Under the pieces are notes generated by a model. The model was not told the origin of the DNA and did no database searches. It was given only the letters and a program-made list of their open reading frames with translations. The position numbers and the translations under genes were made by a program. A stretch of 34,080 nucleotides of DNA, taken from the IMG/VR virus record IMGVR_UViG_3300017971_000570, positions 1 through 34,080 of that record. One strand, 5' to 3'. This DNA is from a virus. Below are positions 23,513 through 32,229 of the stretch, piece after piece (within the stretch, counting starts at the first letter, position 1; each line of letters starts with the position of its first letter).

Positions 23513-25210
23513 ATGTCATATAAATTCAGTCCAAACAGTTTCGTTGATCTCAACAATAGCACCTCAGCAAATCTTGGGATAGGTGGGGTATTCACTGGTA
23601 CATCTACTGACATCAAAAATGTCAGCAGCGTAGCTGTCAGTGTGCAGTCGGATGTTGCTAGTGCAGTGGACGGTTTGAGCATCCAGCAAAGTGCAGATAA
23701 TAACCATTGGCACTGGATTGATGTCTATTGTATAAAAGCAGGTGCAGCCAAGGTATTCACAATCCCACCCCACCTGAGGTATTTCCGTATCGTATACACC
23801 AACGGTGCAGTTGCCACTACTGACTTTGAGATAAGCGTCATCATGAAGGGCAGCGTGATGACCCCATCAGGTCACAGGATACAAGATGCTATCACAGACG
23901 ATGACGATGCCCAGTTGGTGAAATCAATCCTGACTGGCAAGCAGGATAACGGAAACTTTGACAATGCCAGCCTCACAAATCGTGGAAACTTCAAGGTTGC
24001 CGTGCAGGAGTATGGTGACACCCCATCCATTGATGCGTTCGATAGGTTGAGGGTATCTGAGAACTTCACGATCTTTGATTCCAAGCAGCTGCACGATAAG
24101 CAACCCTTGTTCTGGGATGAGTCATTGGGTGGCAGTGCCACATCCGTGCACTCTATTGTAAATGCTGACGTAAGATTGACGCTGACTGCCAATGCTGCCG
24201 ACTTCGCTATTCGCCAGACAAAGCAACGGTTCAATTATCAGCCGGGGAAATCCCAGTTGATATTCATGACGTTTGCCAGTCCACAGGTTTCTGGAATGAC
24301 TAAACGTATCGGGTACTTTGATGGTACTGGTGCGAATAACCTCACACCAAACAATGGCATCTTCTTTCAATGCGATGGCACTATCTCGTGGAATATAGCC
24401 AAGAACGGATCAACCACAGAGACTGTGACACAAGCAAATTGGAATGTCGATCCAATGGATGGGACTGGTCCAAGTGAGAAGACGCTTGATATGGATGCAC
24501 CACAGATTGCAATCATCGACTTTGAATGGCTGGGCATAGGACGTGTCCGTGTCGGATTTGTAATCGATGGGATCATCTATTATGTCCACTATTTCAACCA
24601 CGCAAATGACAGTTCATTCCCAACGGTGTACATGTCCTCCCCCAATTTGCCGTTGCGTTATGACGTGCAGACTGACGGGACCAACGGTGGTTACCTTGAC
24701 CACATCTGTTCCAGCGTCATCTCTGAGGGTGGATTGCAGGAAACAGGAATCCTGCGTGGGGTAGATAGCGGTGATGCCCTGATTACTGGATATGCCAGCC
24801 CAGCAGTTGGTGATACTTATGCCCTGTTGGGTCTGCGATTGAAGGCAGCGTATGCTGATGTTACCGTCATTCCACAGGGGGTCCGTGTGGTGTGTGGTTC
24901 CTCAGATACCTTTAAGTGGTCGTTACATCTCAACCCAACTGTGTCTGGTGCATTCGCCTATAACAGCTTGGTCAACAGTTCGCTCGAATATGCCCGTGGT
25001 GTGGTGGCAACCACGATCACAGGGGTTGGCACGGTGCTGGCATACGGTGGTGCGTCAGGGGATACGGGTGTTTCTGCTGATGAGTTGAAGACTGCACTAC
25101 GCTTAGGGTCAACCATAGCTGGTGTTCAGGATGAACTTGTACTGGGCCTGACACCGCTCACAACGAATTTGTCGCAGTGGTCGGCAATCAACTTCAGGGA
25201 ACTACTCTAA
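23513..25210 (+). CDS. Large phage structural protein (conserved tail-associated type)
   Basis: This 565-residue protein begins MSYKFSPNSFVDLNNSTSAN. The N-terminal 115 residues form a beta domain (DGLSIQQSADNNHWHWIDVY). The main part carries AFDRLRVSENFTIFDSKQ, RQTKQRFNYQPGKSQLIFMT and TISWNIAKNG, a block I recall in structural proteins of many unrelated phages, function unknown. It starts 8 nt after the short fibre and ends overlapping the next ATG. A role in the tail or its adhesion complex fits the context. Confidence 0.65.
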   Translation: MSYKFSPNSFVDLNNSTSANLGIGGVFTGTSTDIKNVSSVAVSVQSDVASAVDGLSIQQSADNNHWHWIDVYCIKAGAAKVFTIPPHLRYFRIVYTNGAVATTDFEISVIMKGSVMTPSGHRIQDAITDDDDAQLVKSILTGKQDNGNFDNASLTNRGNFKVAVQEYGDTPSIDAFDRLRVSENFTIFDSKQLHDKQPLFWDESLGGSATSVHSIVNADVRLTLTANAADFAIRQTKQRFNYQPGKSQLIFMTFASPQVSGMTKRIGYFDGTGANNLTPNNGIFFQCDGTISWNIAKNGSTTETVTQANWNVDPMDGTGPSEKTLDMDAPQIAIIDFEWLGIGRVRVGFVIDGIIYYVHYFNHANDSSFPTVYMSSPNLPLRYDVQTDGTNGGYLDHICSSVISEGGLQETGILRGVDSGDALITGYASPAVGDTYALLGLRLKAAYADVTVIPQGVRVVCGSSDTFKWSLHLNPTVSGAFAYNSLVNSSLEYARGVVATTITGVGTVLAYGGASGDTGVSADELKTALRLGSTIAGVQDELVLGLTPLTTNLSQWSAINFRELL

Positions 25211-25503
25211 TGGCATGTGCAGGGTGCAAGAAAGCGGCTGAGATCAACAAGCTGGCAATGGCAGCAGGTGCCTTCAAGGCAGCAGGACGTGCAGTTCGTG
25301 CAAAGATCAATGGCAAGCCTGTATTCTCAGCAGCACAAATGGTTATGGAGAGAATGAAGATTTGCAATGATTGCCCAGACAATAAGTACATCAGGGAACA
25401 GGACAGGTGTGCGGTTTGTGGATGCTTTTTGCTAAAAAGTATTTTAGGTGCTCCCGGCAAAGTCACCCTCGCACAGGAGAAATGCCCAAGAGGTCATTGG
25501 TAA
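25210..25503 (+). CDS. Cys-rich zinc-ribbon-like small protein
   Basis: This 97-residue protein has an N-terminal MACAGCKK, an Ala-rich basic helix, and a C-terminal metal-binding-like block with ICNDCPDN, DRCAVCGCFL and KCPRGHW. The spacing CxxC...CxxCxC...C suggests one or two zinc ribbons. The ATG 25210 overlaps the previous stop (TAATG) and is chosen over upstream in-frame starts. Such proteins occur in tail regions of some phages; a structural zinc-binding or assembly role is guessed. Confidence 0.6.
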   Translation: MACAGCKKAAEINKLAMAAGAFKAAGRAVRAKINGKPVFSAAQMVMERMKICNDCPDNKYIREQDRCAVCGCFLLKSILGAPGKVTLAQEKCPRGHW

Positions 25504-25505
25504 TA

Positions 25506-25535
25506 ACATTCATCATGGAAACTTTATGATATAAT
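25506..25535 (+). promoter_or_regulatory. Late promoter P3 (tail module)
   Basis: ATTCATC at 25508-25514, 15 nt, TATAATC at 25530-25536, with extended TGA before the -10. Spacing equals P1 and P2; the sequence between is more diverged. A leader of about 14 nt with AGGA follows to the ATG at 25556. Confidence 0.7.
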
Positions 25536-25555
25536 CCACACGACAGGACAAAAAA

Positions 25556-25846
25556 ATGAAAGAAATTGATCTAGGATATAAGTATGACGAGCCAAAGGTG
25601 GAAGTCGAAATCGAATCAGAACCAGAAGTCTGTTACCCGTCCCTGTATGTGAGTAACATGAGTGAAAGCGATGGAAAGGACATCGATGAGGAATTCTACG
25701 CAAAGGTAAAACTCTGCAAGAAATCCGTCAGGAAGACCAAAAGGGGTTATGACTGCGAGTATGAGGTGAAGTCCCTTGCACCCATGCCCAGCAAACAAGA
25801 GATGAAGTCTTTTGCTGAGATGCTCGATGAGGAGATGGAGGGTTAA
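25556..25846 (+). CDS. Small acidic hypothetical protein of the tail module
   Basis: This 96-residue acidic protein begins MKEIDLGYKYDEPKVEVEIE. It has YPSLYVSNMSES and a beta segment (FYAKVKLCKKSVRKTKRGYD), ending in an acidic helix. A charged start, a short PSLYV-like strand and an EYEV strand are seen in small head or tail accessory proteins, but I cannot assign a family. It is the first gene after promoter P3 and lies 3 nt before the next gene. Confidence 0.5.
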   Translation: MKEIDLGYKYDEPKVEVEIESEPEVCYPSLYVSNMSESDGKDIDEEFYAKVKLCKKSVRKTKRGYDCEYEVKSLAPMPSKQEMKSFAEMLDEEMEG

Positions 25847-25849
25847 CCA

Positions 25850-26854
25850 ATGTTAGTAAGCGAAGTATGGTCTGCTGCCAAGAGCAGTAGGGGATATGGC
25901 TCATGCAGCAACGACAAGCTGTATGATGCTATCACTGAAGCTGTGACCATTCTCTCCGACAAGGGAGACTGGGACTGGATGGTAGGGCATATGACGCTTT
26001 GTGCATTCGATGGTTATATTGTCCTGCCAAGGGAAGTGGAAAAGATCATGGGTGCCAACGTGAACGGTTATCCGACATGGGCACGGGACAAATGGTATGT
26101 CCACCACATCAACGGCATAGGTGAATACAGCAGGATAGATGCCTTCATGAACTTTCATGACGAATGTGGAGAGGTATCTACCTTCAGGGCAGTTCCAGAA
26201 CCATCGTTCCTGCTGGGTGTACCAGAGGATGAGTCCGACAACGGTCAGGAAATGATCGTGCAGGGATATGACTGGACCGACAGGGAATTGCACCACATCG
26301 ATCCCACGTCAGGGAAGCAGGTTAAGGGCATCAGGGTGCCGATCAGCACCGCAGCTGTGCCGGGGCACAAGGACGACATTGTCGTGAAGACAGTCACCCG
26401 TGTCATCAAGCCACAGACAGCTGGCATGGTAGCACTCTGGGCAGTGCCTCAGTGCTGGACTGCTGGCACCAGTGAGGCAACCATGATCGGGAATTATTAT
26501 CCCGATGAGGTGGCACCACGTTACCGCAAATACAGGTTCCCCAAGGAATCCTGCCTGAATATCCACTATCGCAGGAAGAACCTGAGGTTCCAGAGTCAGA
26601 ATGATTTCATCCCATTCGATAACGTGACGGCATTGCTGCTCATGCTCAAGGCAGTCAGGCATTATCATGAGGCAAACATCGGCAACGGGCAACCGTTGGA
26701 AGACAAGGCAGTGGATCTGCTCAGGTCAGCTGAAGCTGCCAAGAAGGCACGGGATGATATCGGACCACAAATCATGGACTTCTCATCTGACAACAGTGAA
26801 AGGCTGAGGTCAGGCAGTGGAGGTCGATCAAGTACAGGGAGTTGCTGCTGCTAA
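25850..26854 (+). CDS. Tail adaptor/gatekeeper-like protein
   Basis: This 334-residue protein has an N-terminal helical segment (YDAITEAVTILSDKGDWDWM) and strands with LPREVEKIMGANVNGYPTWA and YVHHINGIGEY. A C-terminal helical region includes NVTALLLMLKAVRHYHEANI. This plan resembles phage proteins encoded just before the tail nozzle gene, comparable in place to the T7 tail tubular protein A. The C-terminus is an unusual Ser/Gly/Arg tail ending in three Cys. The assignment rests on context. It overlaps the next gene by TAATG. Confidence 0.55.
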   Translation: MLVSEVWSAAKSSRGYGSCSNDKLYDAITEAVTILSDKGDWDWMVGHMTLCAFDGYIVLPREVEKIMGANVNGYPTWARDKWYVHHINGIGEYSRIDAFMNFHDECGEVSTFRAVPEPSFLLGVPEDESDNGQEMIVQGYDWTDRELHHIDPTSGKQVKGIRVPISTAAVPGHKDDIVVKTVTRVIKPQTAGMVALWAVPQCWTAGTSEATMIGNYYPDEVAPRYRKYRFPKESCLNIHYRRKNLRFQSQNDFIPFDNVTALLLMLKAVRHYHEANIGNGQPLEDKAVDLLRSAEAAKKARDDIGPQIMDFSSDNSERLRSGSGGRSSTGSCCC

Positions 26855-29736
26855 TGCCAGAAGGAATTGGAAATATCGGGCAATGGATTGGAATGAACTC
26901 TGGGGTAGATCCAGAGTCGTTGCCAACCAATGTCTTGTGGCAAGCAATGAACACCATCAGCAGGGGTGGTGTAATCCGTACCCGTCCCGGCTACGGTTCA
27001 ATTTACAACGCACCATCAGGTTGGCCCCAAGGATGCACCTTCTTTACTACGTCCGATAAGAAGTACTACTTTGTCTTTGCAGTGAACGGATATGTGTATG
27101 CATCAGAGTATCCGTTCAAAGAATATTTCGCATTAGGAGGAATCCGTTTCTCCCCACGAAGTCTGCATATCAATTTTGAGTTGTGCCAGCAGACCACAAC
27201 TTATGACGAGGATGGCAACTTTGAGTTCCTTGCCAAACCTCAGAACATTTTGGTGATGCAGGATGGAAGAACCAAAGCAGCCTACTGGGATGGTACTGTT
27301 GCCAGACATCTTAATCCAGTGAAGAGTTCTGGTGAGTTCACCGAAGTTGGATTCGATGAGACACCGATGGGTCTTTGGATGGTCTGGGCAAACGATAGGC
27401 TTTGGGTCTTCCGTGATAACATGGGCTTCGCCTCTGATATTGGTAATCCCTTGAAGTTTACTGAGACACAATATCTGAGCGAAGCCCGTGCATTCCTTTT
27501 CCCCGGTGACGTGACGGGTGCCGTCCAGCCCTACGCCAGAAGTCCACTCATTGTGTTCACCTCCAGCACAAAGACCTACCTACAGGCACAGATCCGTGAC
27601 CGTACTACATGGGCTGAGACACCCGACTTCCAGACCACCGAATACAACCTTGGATGCGTCAGTGGCAAGTCCATTGTGAAGTCGTTCGGTGAAACATGGT
27701 GGTTCTCTGAATACGGTGTAGTAAACCTCGATTACGCAATGCAGTTCGAGCAGTCATCCAAGTTCCAGTACATGGACAACGAGATGGCAGTATCGAAGGC
27801 ATACCTGTCACCCACCTTGAGTCGTGTGTGTGCTGCATCGTATGAGAACTACATGCTGTTCTCCGTGCCATCTGGTCATATCTATAACAGGCATACATGG
27901 GTGCTTGACCAGATGAATACTCCACGGGGAGTATCGGCATGGGATAGTTTCTGGACAGGCATCAGACCAGTGGACTGGGCATCGGCAAACATCGATGGAC
28001 AGCAACGGGTATTTGCCCTGTCATATGACAGTGACGGTGTCTCCCGTATATGGGAGGCATTCTCAGGACAGAACAACGATAACGGTTGTCCTATCCTATG
28101 CCACATCGAGACAGGCAGGTACAACAATGGCAGCAAGACCCTGAAGAAATTCAGGAACTCACGCCTGTTCCTCGATGGTCTTGTCGGAGACAGTTACCTA
28201 TCTGCACGGGTGGCATCGGAACACGGTCCATACAATGAGATCCTGAACCGCAAGTTCGTGGTGACAGAAGGATCGATTGCTGATGGGTACACGGACGATA
28301 TCGTAGACTTTTTGCCCCAGAACAGGAGACTCAATACTGAGTATCTTGTTATTGATTCAAGTGGTTGTAACGAATGCAGTGTAGAGATAGGCGAACCACA
28401 TGATCTGGGCACGGCATTCAGTCATCAGTTTATCTGGTTGGGAGATCTTGGCATTCAAGGATTCCAGATGATCATGGTTGAAGAACCAGTCCCGACTGAT
28501 TACGAGCCAGACTGTCAGGATGATGAGGTTGGACCAAAGATTGTCACAGCAGCTGGGACTGAATCAGATGACAGGGACAATATTCCAGAATGTGCGACAG
28601 AATATGAGAGCACACAGGAAGCAAGTACGGTCTGTCCAGTTGATGAGAACATCACTGGTTATGCTGAGGTGACGAGGAGCAATCCGATCAGTCAGGATGC
28701 AGCTGATGCACAGGCAGCGTGTGCTGCTGAAACGGAAGCTGATGCCACAATGTACCAGTGCGATGATCAGGGCACTGGGGTGGATCTCCCCGGTGAGCAG
28801 GATTGTAATCCTACAGAAGTAGCAGGTCCACCACTTGGTCCATGCTGTCCAACTGCTGTAGTCGATTACTATTACAATGATGGTTCGCAGGTAATGCGGT
28901 TCAATTCAGATCAGGCCAATCGTGAGATGCCACAGTTCTGTGATTTCTTAACTAACCAGCTGACATGGGGTATGTGCTGGTGGACGCAGATCACTGAACT
29001 TGGAACCATCTGGGAATGGAATTACCAGATCAAGTGGTTGGGTGTTGATTACTGGGGATACCATCGCATCTATCATGATGGCACGGGATGGTTCTCAGAG
29101 ATGATCCTTATTGGTGATCCAGCTGATCCGTTCCTGCCAAACCAGTTGATCAAGGAAAAGGTAGCAATTCCAACGCTGCCAGCAGTACCTGATAACAACT
29201 GTTATCATATTGGCATTAAGAGTAGCCACAACCCTGTGCAACCATTGTTCAGTATGACAAACCAAATCAGAGTCAATGGTGTTGGATATTCCAATAGTAC
29301 CGTATCACCATTGACCCGTGGTTTGCGGAAGACTGGATTTACCGATTCAACTGTCTGGCGACCCAATGATGCTCGTGGTTCACTGATCTGGAATGGACGT
29401 ACAGAGAAAGGAACTGGAAGAATATCAGGATCAATAGGGCAGTTGTGCATTTGGACAGATCCAACATATAGTGGCGTACAACCTATCCATGTAGAGGACT
29501 TTGATAACATCTACAATAGCTGCAATGGTCTGGCCTATTCACAATTCCCATTTACAGCTAAAACATTCGCTGCTGGCAACTTGGATGCCCTGCTGTATGG
29601 ATACTATGACTTTGGCGATTTAACAAACTTCCCGAAATTCTATAATGCTGCACCACTGTCTGATGGTCAGGACTTTATCGAGATGGCAGCAGATGAAGCA
29701 TCTGGACCTGAAGACACATTAGTAGTTGTACCATAA
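26854..29736 (+). CDS. Tail nozzle/hub-like protein with inserted and C-terminal modules
   Basis: This 960-residue protein begins MPEGIGNIGQWIGMNSGVDP. The first 570 residues are rich in Trp and beta strands (GVIRTRPGYGSIYNAP, AYWDGTVARHL, MVWANDRLWVF), the style of beta-propeller tail nozzle proteins. At about 575-670 is a Cys-rich region with SNPISQDAADAQAACAAETE, a pattern like the DUF5977 segment. A LamG-like domain (about 675-910) follows. ATG 26854 overlaps the previous stop; an in-frame TTG at 26842 is less likely. It probably forms the distal tail tube and adds glycan-binding modules. Confidence 0.6.
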   Translation: MPEGIGNIGQWIGMNSGVDPESLPTNVLWQAMNTISRGGVIRTRPGYGSIYNAPSGWPQGCTFFTTSDKKYYFVFAVNGYVYASEYPFKEYFALGGIRFSPRSLHINFELCQQTTTYDEDGNFEFLAKPQNILVMQDGRTKAAYWDGTVARHLNPVKSSGEFTEVGFDETPMGLWMVWANDRLWVFRDNMGFASDIGNPLKFTETQYLSEARAFLFPGDVTGAVQPYARSPLIVFTSSTKTYLQAQIRDRTTWAETPDFQTTEYNLGCVSGKSIVKSFGETWWFSEYGVVNLDYAMQFEQSSKFQYMDNEMAVSKAYLSPTLSRVCAASYENYMLFSVPSGHIYNRHTWVLDQMNTPRGVSAWDSFWTGIRPVDWASANIDGQQRVFALSYDSDGVSRIWEAFSGQNNDNGCPILCHIETGRYNNGSKTLKKFRNSRLFLDGLVGDSYLSARVASEHGPYNEILNRKFVVTEGSIADGYTDDIVDFLPQNRRLNTEYLVIDSSGCNECSVEIGEPHDLGTAFSHQFIWLGDLGIQGFQMIMVEEPVPTDYEPDCQDDEVGPKIVTAAGTESDDRDNIPECATEYESTQEASTVCPVDENITGYAEVTRSNPISQDAADAQAACAAETEADATMYQCDDQGTGVDLPGEQDCNPTEVAGPPLGPCCPTAVVDYYYNDGSQVMRFNSDQANREMPQFCDFLTNQLTWGMCWWTQITELGTIWEWNYQIKWLGVDYWGYHRIYHDGTGWFSEMILIGDPADPFLPNQLIKEKVAIPTLPAVPDNNCYHIGIKSSHNPVQPLFSMTNQIRVNGVGYSNSTVSPLTRGLRKTGFTDSTVWRPNDARGSLIWNGRTEKGTGRISGSIGQLCIWTDPTYSGVQPIHVEDFDNIYNSCNGLAYSQFPFTAKTFAAGNLDALLYGYYDFGDLTNFPKFYNAAPLSDGQDFIEMAADEASGPEDTLVVVP

Positions 29737-30008
29737 TGCCTGATTTCATTCACAGTCTAAACGTCAAAACTAGGGCAATTGCTCCTGAGTATAATTCTCA
29801 GTGGTATGACCGTGTGCTCGTGTTTCAGAGAGTGCCTGATGGAATAGACTGGTTGGACCTTGGTTATCCATACAGCATGTCCGACAAGAAGGTTGTTGAT
29901 GGACCTTACCAGCTTGACGGTGAAGTTAATCCATGTGCCCTGCTGACCATCGCAGGTGATGTCATGTTCGGAATTGATGGAGATTATTTAAGGAGAATAC
30001 AAGCATGA
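29736..30008 (+). CDS. Small tail-module protein
   Basis: This 90-residue protein begins MPDFIHSLNVKTRAIAPEYN. It is beta-rich with YDRVLVFQRVPDGIDWLDLG and ends in a FGIDGDYLRRIQ segment. Its start and stop overlap the neighbouring genes (TAATG and ATGA), so it is probably made together with them. No family recognised. It may link the nozzle to the following fibre. Confidence 0.5.
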   Translation: MPDFIHSLNVKTRAIAPEYNSQWYDRVLVFQRVPDGIDWLDLGYPYSMSDKKVVDGPYQLDGEVNPCALLTIAGDVMFGIDGDYLRRIQA

Positions 30009-31123
30009 GTAATCAGTTTAATACATTTGATACTTCACTCACGCCACTGCTTGCAGATTTCATTGTAGGCTATGGGCTAATCGGTGCTGTTGAGATCGAG
30101 AAGAGGTGGACGATATCAGAACTGAATGATCTGTTGGGAACCAACATCAACGTCACTGAATTGCACCGTGCAGCCGACAATTATCTGACGGTGACTGGAA
30201 CTGGTGCAGGTGGTGGACAGGTAACTATTGCACCAGCTGGTGCTGATGCAAATATCGATCTGATTGTTGGTGCAAAGGGTGCTGGGACAGTCACATTTGC
30301 TGGCAGCTTAACGATTGCTGCCGACTTGAATCTTGGTGGATTCGACCTGAACACCCAGACGGGTGACGTAAACACTGCTGGAGGTGCTATCAATACAGCT
30401 GGTGGCAACGTCTCTCTGGCTGCTGGCAGTCTTTCGTTCACTTCAGGCAGTATCACTATGACCTCAGGTGACATAACCCTCTCAGGAGGGGATATCAATA
30501 TGTCAGCAGGGGGAACCATCGATGTTGCTGGTGGCAGTTTGCTGACTGATAACCTTGCAGTATCGTTGGCTGCATTCATTACGGTTGCGAGTGATATGGC
30601 AGTTGGTGTTGGTGGTGCGAATAAGGTGCTGTCAACGGCACAGGTGACAGGGAACAAAGATGCCCCCGGTGCAGGTAACGAACCACCTGATCTGGTCCTC
30701 AACGGTATTGTCGAACTCGATGATGAAATTTTTGTCCGTGATAAGGCATACTTTGACAATGATGTCATGACTCTGTCATATCTCAGGGCATCAGCCAGTG
30801 TGGGACTTACAGCTGATGTGTCATCGGTTCAGGGTGGTGGACTTATCACAACTGAATTCAACCAGTACAGCACTGTAGCCAATATCGGAGACTGTGCCAC
30901 ACTACCTGTCTTGGCACCTGAAGGTTATTCCTTGGCATATCGTTACCCGTATCTGCATATCATTGTCAGGAATGATGGTGCCAATGCAATGGATGTATTC
31001 CCGAATACAAGTGGAACGATTAACGGTGGTGCAGCAGATGCAGCAGTATCTGTAGCAGCTGGAGCACAGGCACATTTTTATGGCAAGGACATCGGTGGTG
31101 TAGATACATGGTTCACCGCATAA
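30005..31123 (+). CDS. Tail fibre with heptad beta-solenoid
   Basis: This 372-residue protein has an N-terminal attachment region (about 1-60). A beta-solenoid (about 75-185) includes seven strict 7-residue turns at 120-168 of the form G-x-(V/I/L)-x-x-x-(G/A/S), for example GDVNTAG and GSITMTS. A globular C-terminal domain (about 280-372) has YLHIIVRNDGANAMDVFPN and ends GGVDTWFTA, a common fibre tip fold. It overlaps the previous gene by ATGA. It probably forms a trimeric fibre. Confidence 0.7.
   Translation: MSNQFNTFDTSLTPLLADFIVGYGLIGAVEIEKRWTISELNDLLGTNINVTELHRAADNYLTVTGTGAGGGQVTIAPAGADANIDLIVGAKGAGTVTFAGSLTIAADLNLGGFDLNTQTGDVNTAGGAINTAGGNVSLAAGSLSFTSGSITMTSGDITLSGGDINMSAGGTIDVAGGSLLTDNLAVSLAAFITVASDMAVGVGGANKVLSTAQVTGNKDAPGAGNEPPDLVLNGIVELDDEIFVRDKAYFDNDVMTLSYLRASASVGLTADVSSVQGGGLITTEFNQYSTVANIGDCATLPVLAPEGYSLAYRYPYLHIIVRNDGANAMDVFPNTSGTINGGAADAAVSVAAGAQAHFYGKDIGGVDTWFTA
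30362..30508 (+). repeat. Seven 21-nt coding repeats (heptad solenoid)
   Basis: Seven consecutive units of 7 codons each start with Gly and carry Val, Ile or Leu at the third position. The DNA of the units has diverged, so this is an old repeat kept at protein level and not a recent expansion. Confidence 0.75.
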
Positions 31124-31137
31124 TGGAGAGATAGAAA

Positions 31138-32217
31138 ATGGCATCAGAATTAGTACAACTTTTAGTTCAGATCGGGACGCTGCCACCTAAGCCAGCTAAC
31201 GAATCAAGACAGCAGTATGCTGAGGCAATTGCTGAACGGTTGCTGGTATACCTGCCATCGACCAACATGACATTCAACATCGGTGGATCTAAGCCGACAT
31301 CCGATGAAGGTCCATGGTTCAAGGAGGTGACCGATCCCAAGTCAGGCAATGCCAGCTACGAGTTGTGGGTATGGTCATCGACTGCTGCCGACTACGTCCT
31401 GCTGACCTTGAATCAGGCACAGCTGAGATACTATTATGGGACAGCAGCACCCAGTCAGGCAATCTATGATGTCTGGGTGCAGGTGAACAGTGCTGGTCAA
31501 CCACTGGGTGTACTCACCTACAACACGACAACTGCTGCATGGGAACCCGTGTCTTATACCCCAACTGAGATCGATGATTTCTTTGAGGGTGAAACTGGTG
31601 GTGGCAAGAAACAGGTGGACTGGTCAAGCCTGACCAATGTACCTGCGAGTGCATCGTTTGTGCCACGGTCAGTGACTGGAGCACTGGCAGTTGGTGATGC
31701 AGAATATGACTGGGAACAGGTTTACCATACGGACATCGGTGCCATGGTTGTGTATGATCCTATCAGTGCGGTGTGGAAGACCGTTGATGGAGTGATAGGG
31801 GATCTAAAGTTTGTGAGCGGTGCGTTGCTGGGTACAACAGGAGACTTTGCAGCTGCTACGTTCAATACTGTGCTGGGGAAGAATCCCGGCTGGGCACTGG
31901 ATACCGTATCACAAGGAAGGGTGCTTGTGGGTGCTGATCCGACAGATCCATGGGATGCCCTGACACCTGCATCGTTCAAAGATCCCGGCACCACGCACGG
32001 TGCTGATGACTTCATCATGACCACTGGACAGCTGGCACAGCACAATCACACGCTGCCAACCGACACGGGTGGAACTGTTGATCTGCAAACACTCACACCG
32101 ACACCGAATGTCGATGAAAAACCAACTGGATCATTCACTGGTGATGAAGGTAATAGTGACCCGATCAGCTTGGTACAGAAATCAATTGCATATTACTGTT
32201 TAAGGAAGACTTTATAA
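31138..32217 (+). CDS. Tail collar-domain fibre protein
   Basis: This 359-residue protein begins MASELVQLLVQIGTLPPKPA. The middle is beta-rich with many Trp-containing segments (YELWVWSSTAADYVLL). The C-terminal part has KDPGTTHGADDFIMTTGQLA, then QHNHTLPTDTGG and QKSIAYYCLRKTL. A GADxxxLTxxQLPxHxH-like loop followed by a YxLR end is characteristic of phage tail collar domains. GGAGAG precedes the ATG. It is probably a receptor-binding or collar fibre. Confidence 0.7.
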   Translation: MASELVQLLVQIGTLPPKPANESRQQYAEAIAERLLVYLPSTNMTFNIGGSKPTSDEGPWFKEVTDPKSGNASYELWVWSSTAADYVLLTLNQAQLRYYYGTAAPSQAIYDVWVQVNSAGQPLGVLTYNTTTAAWEPVSYTPTEIDDFFEGETGGGKKQVDWSSLTNVPASASFVPRSVTGALAVGDAEYDWEQVYHTDIGAMVVYDPISAVWKTVDGVIGDLKFVSGALLGTTGDFAAATFNTVLGKNPGWALDTVSQGRVLVGADPTDPWDALTPASFKDPGTTHGADDFIMTTGQLAQHNHTLPTDTGGTVDLQTLTPTPNVDEKPTGSFTGDEGNSDPISLVQKSIAYYCLRKTL

Positions 32218-32229
32218 GGAGAATTAATT

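Noticed and set aside
14543-29736. Diversity-generating retroelement acting on fibre genes
   Set aside because: No reverse transcriptase, no template repeat and no paired A-biased variable repeat were seen.
30181-30768. 195-codon minus-strand ORF
   Set aside because: It is antisense to the fibre gene and results from the repeated sense codons of the solenoid; no promoter or ribosome binding site.
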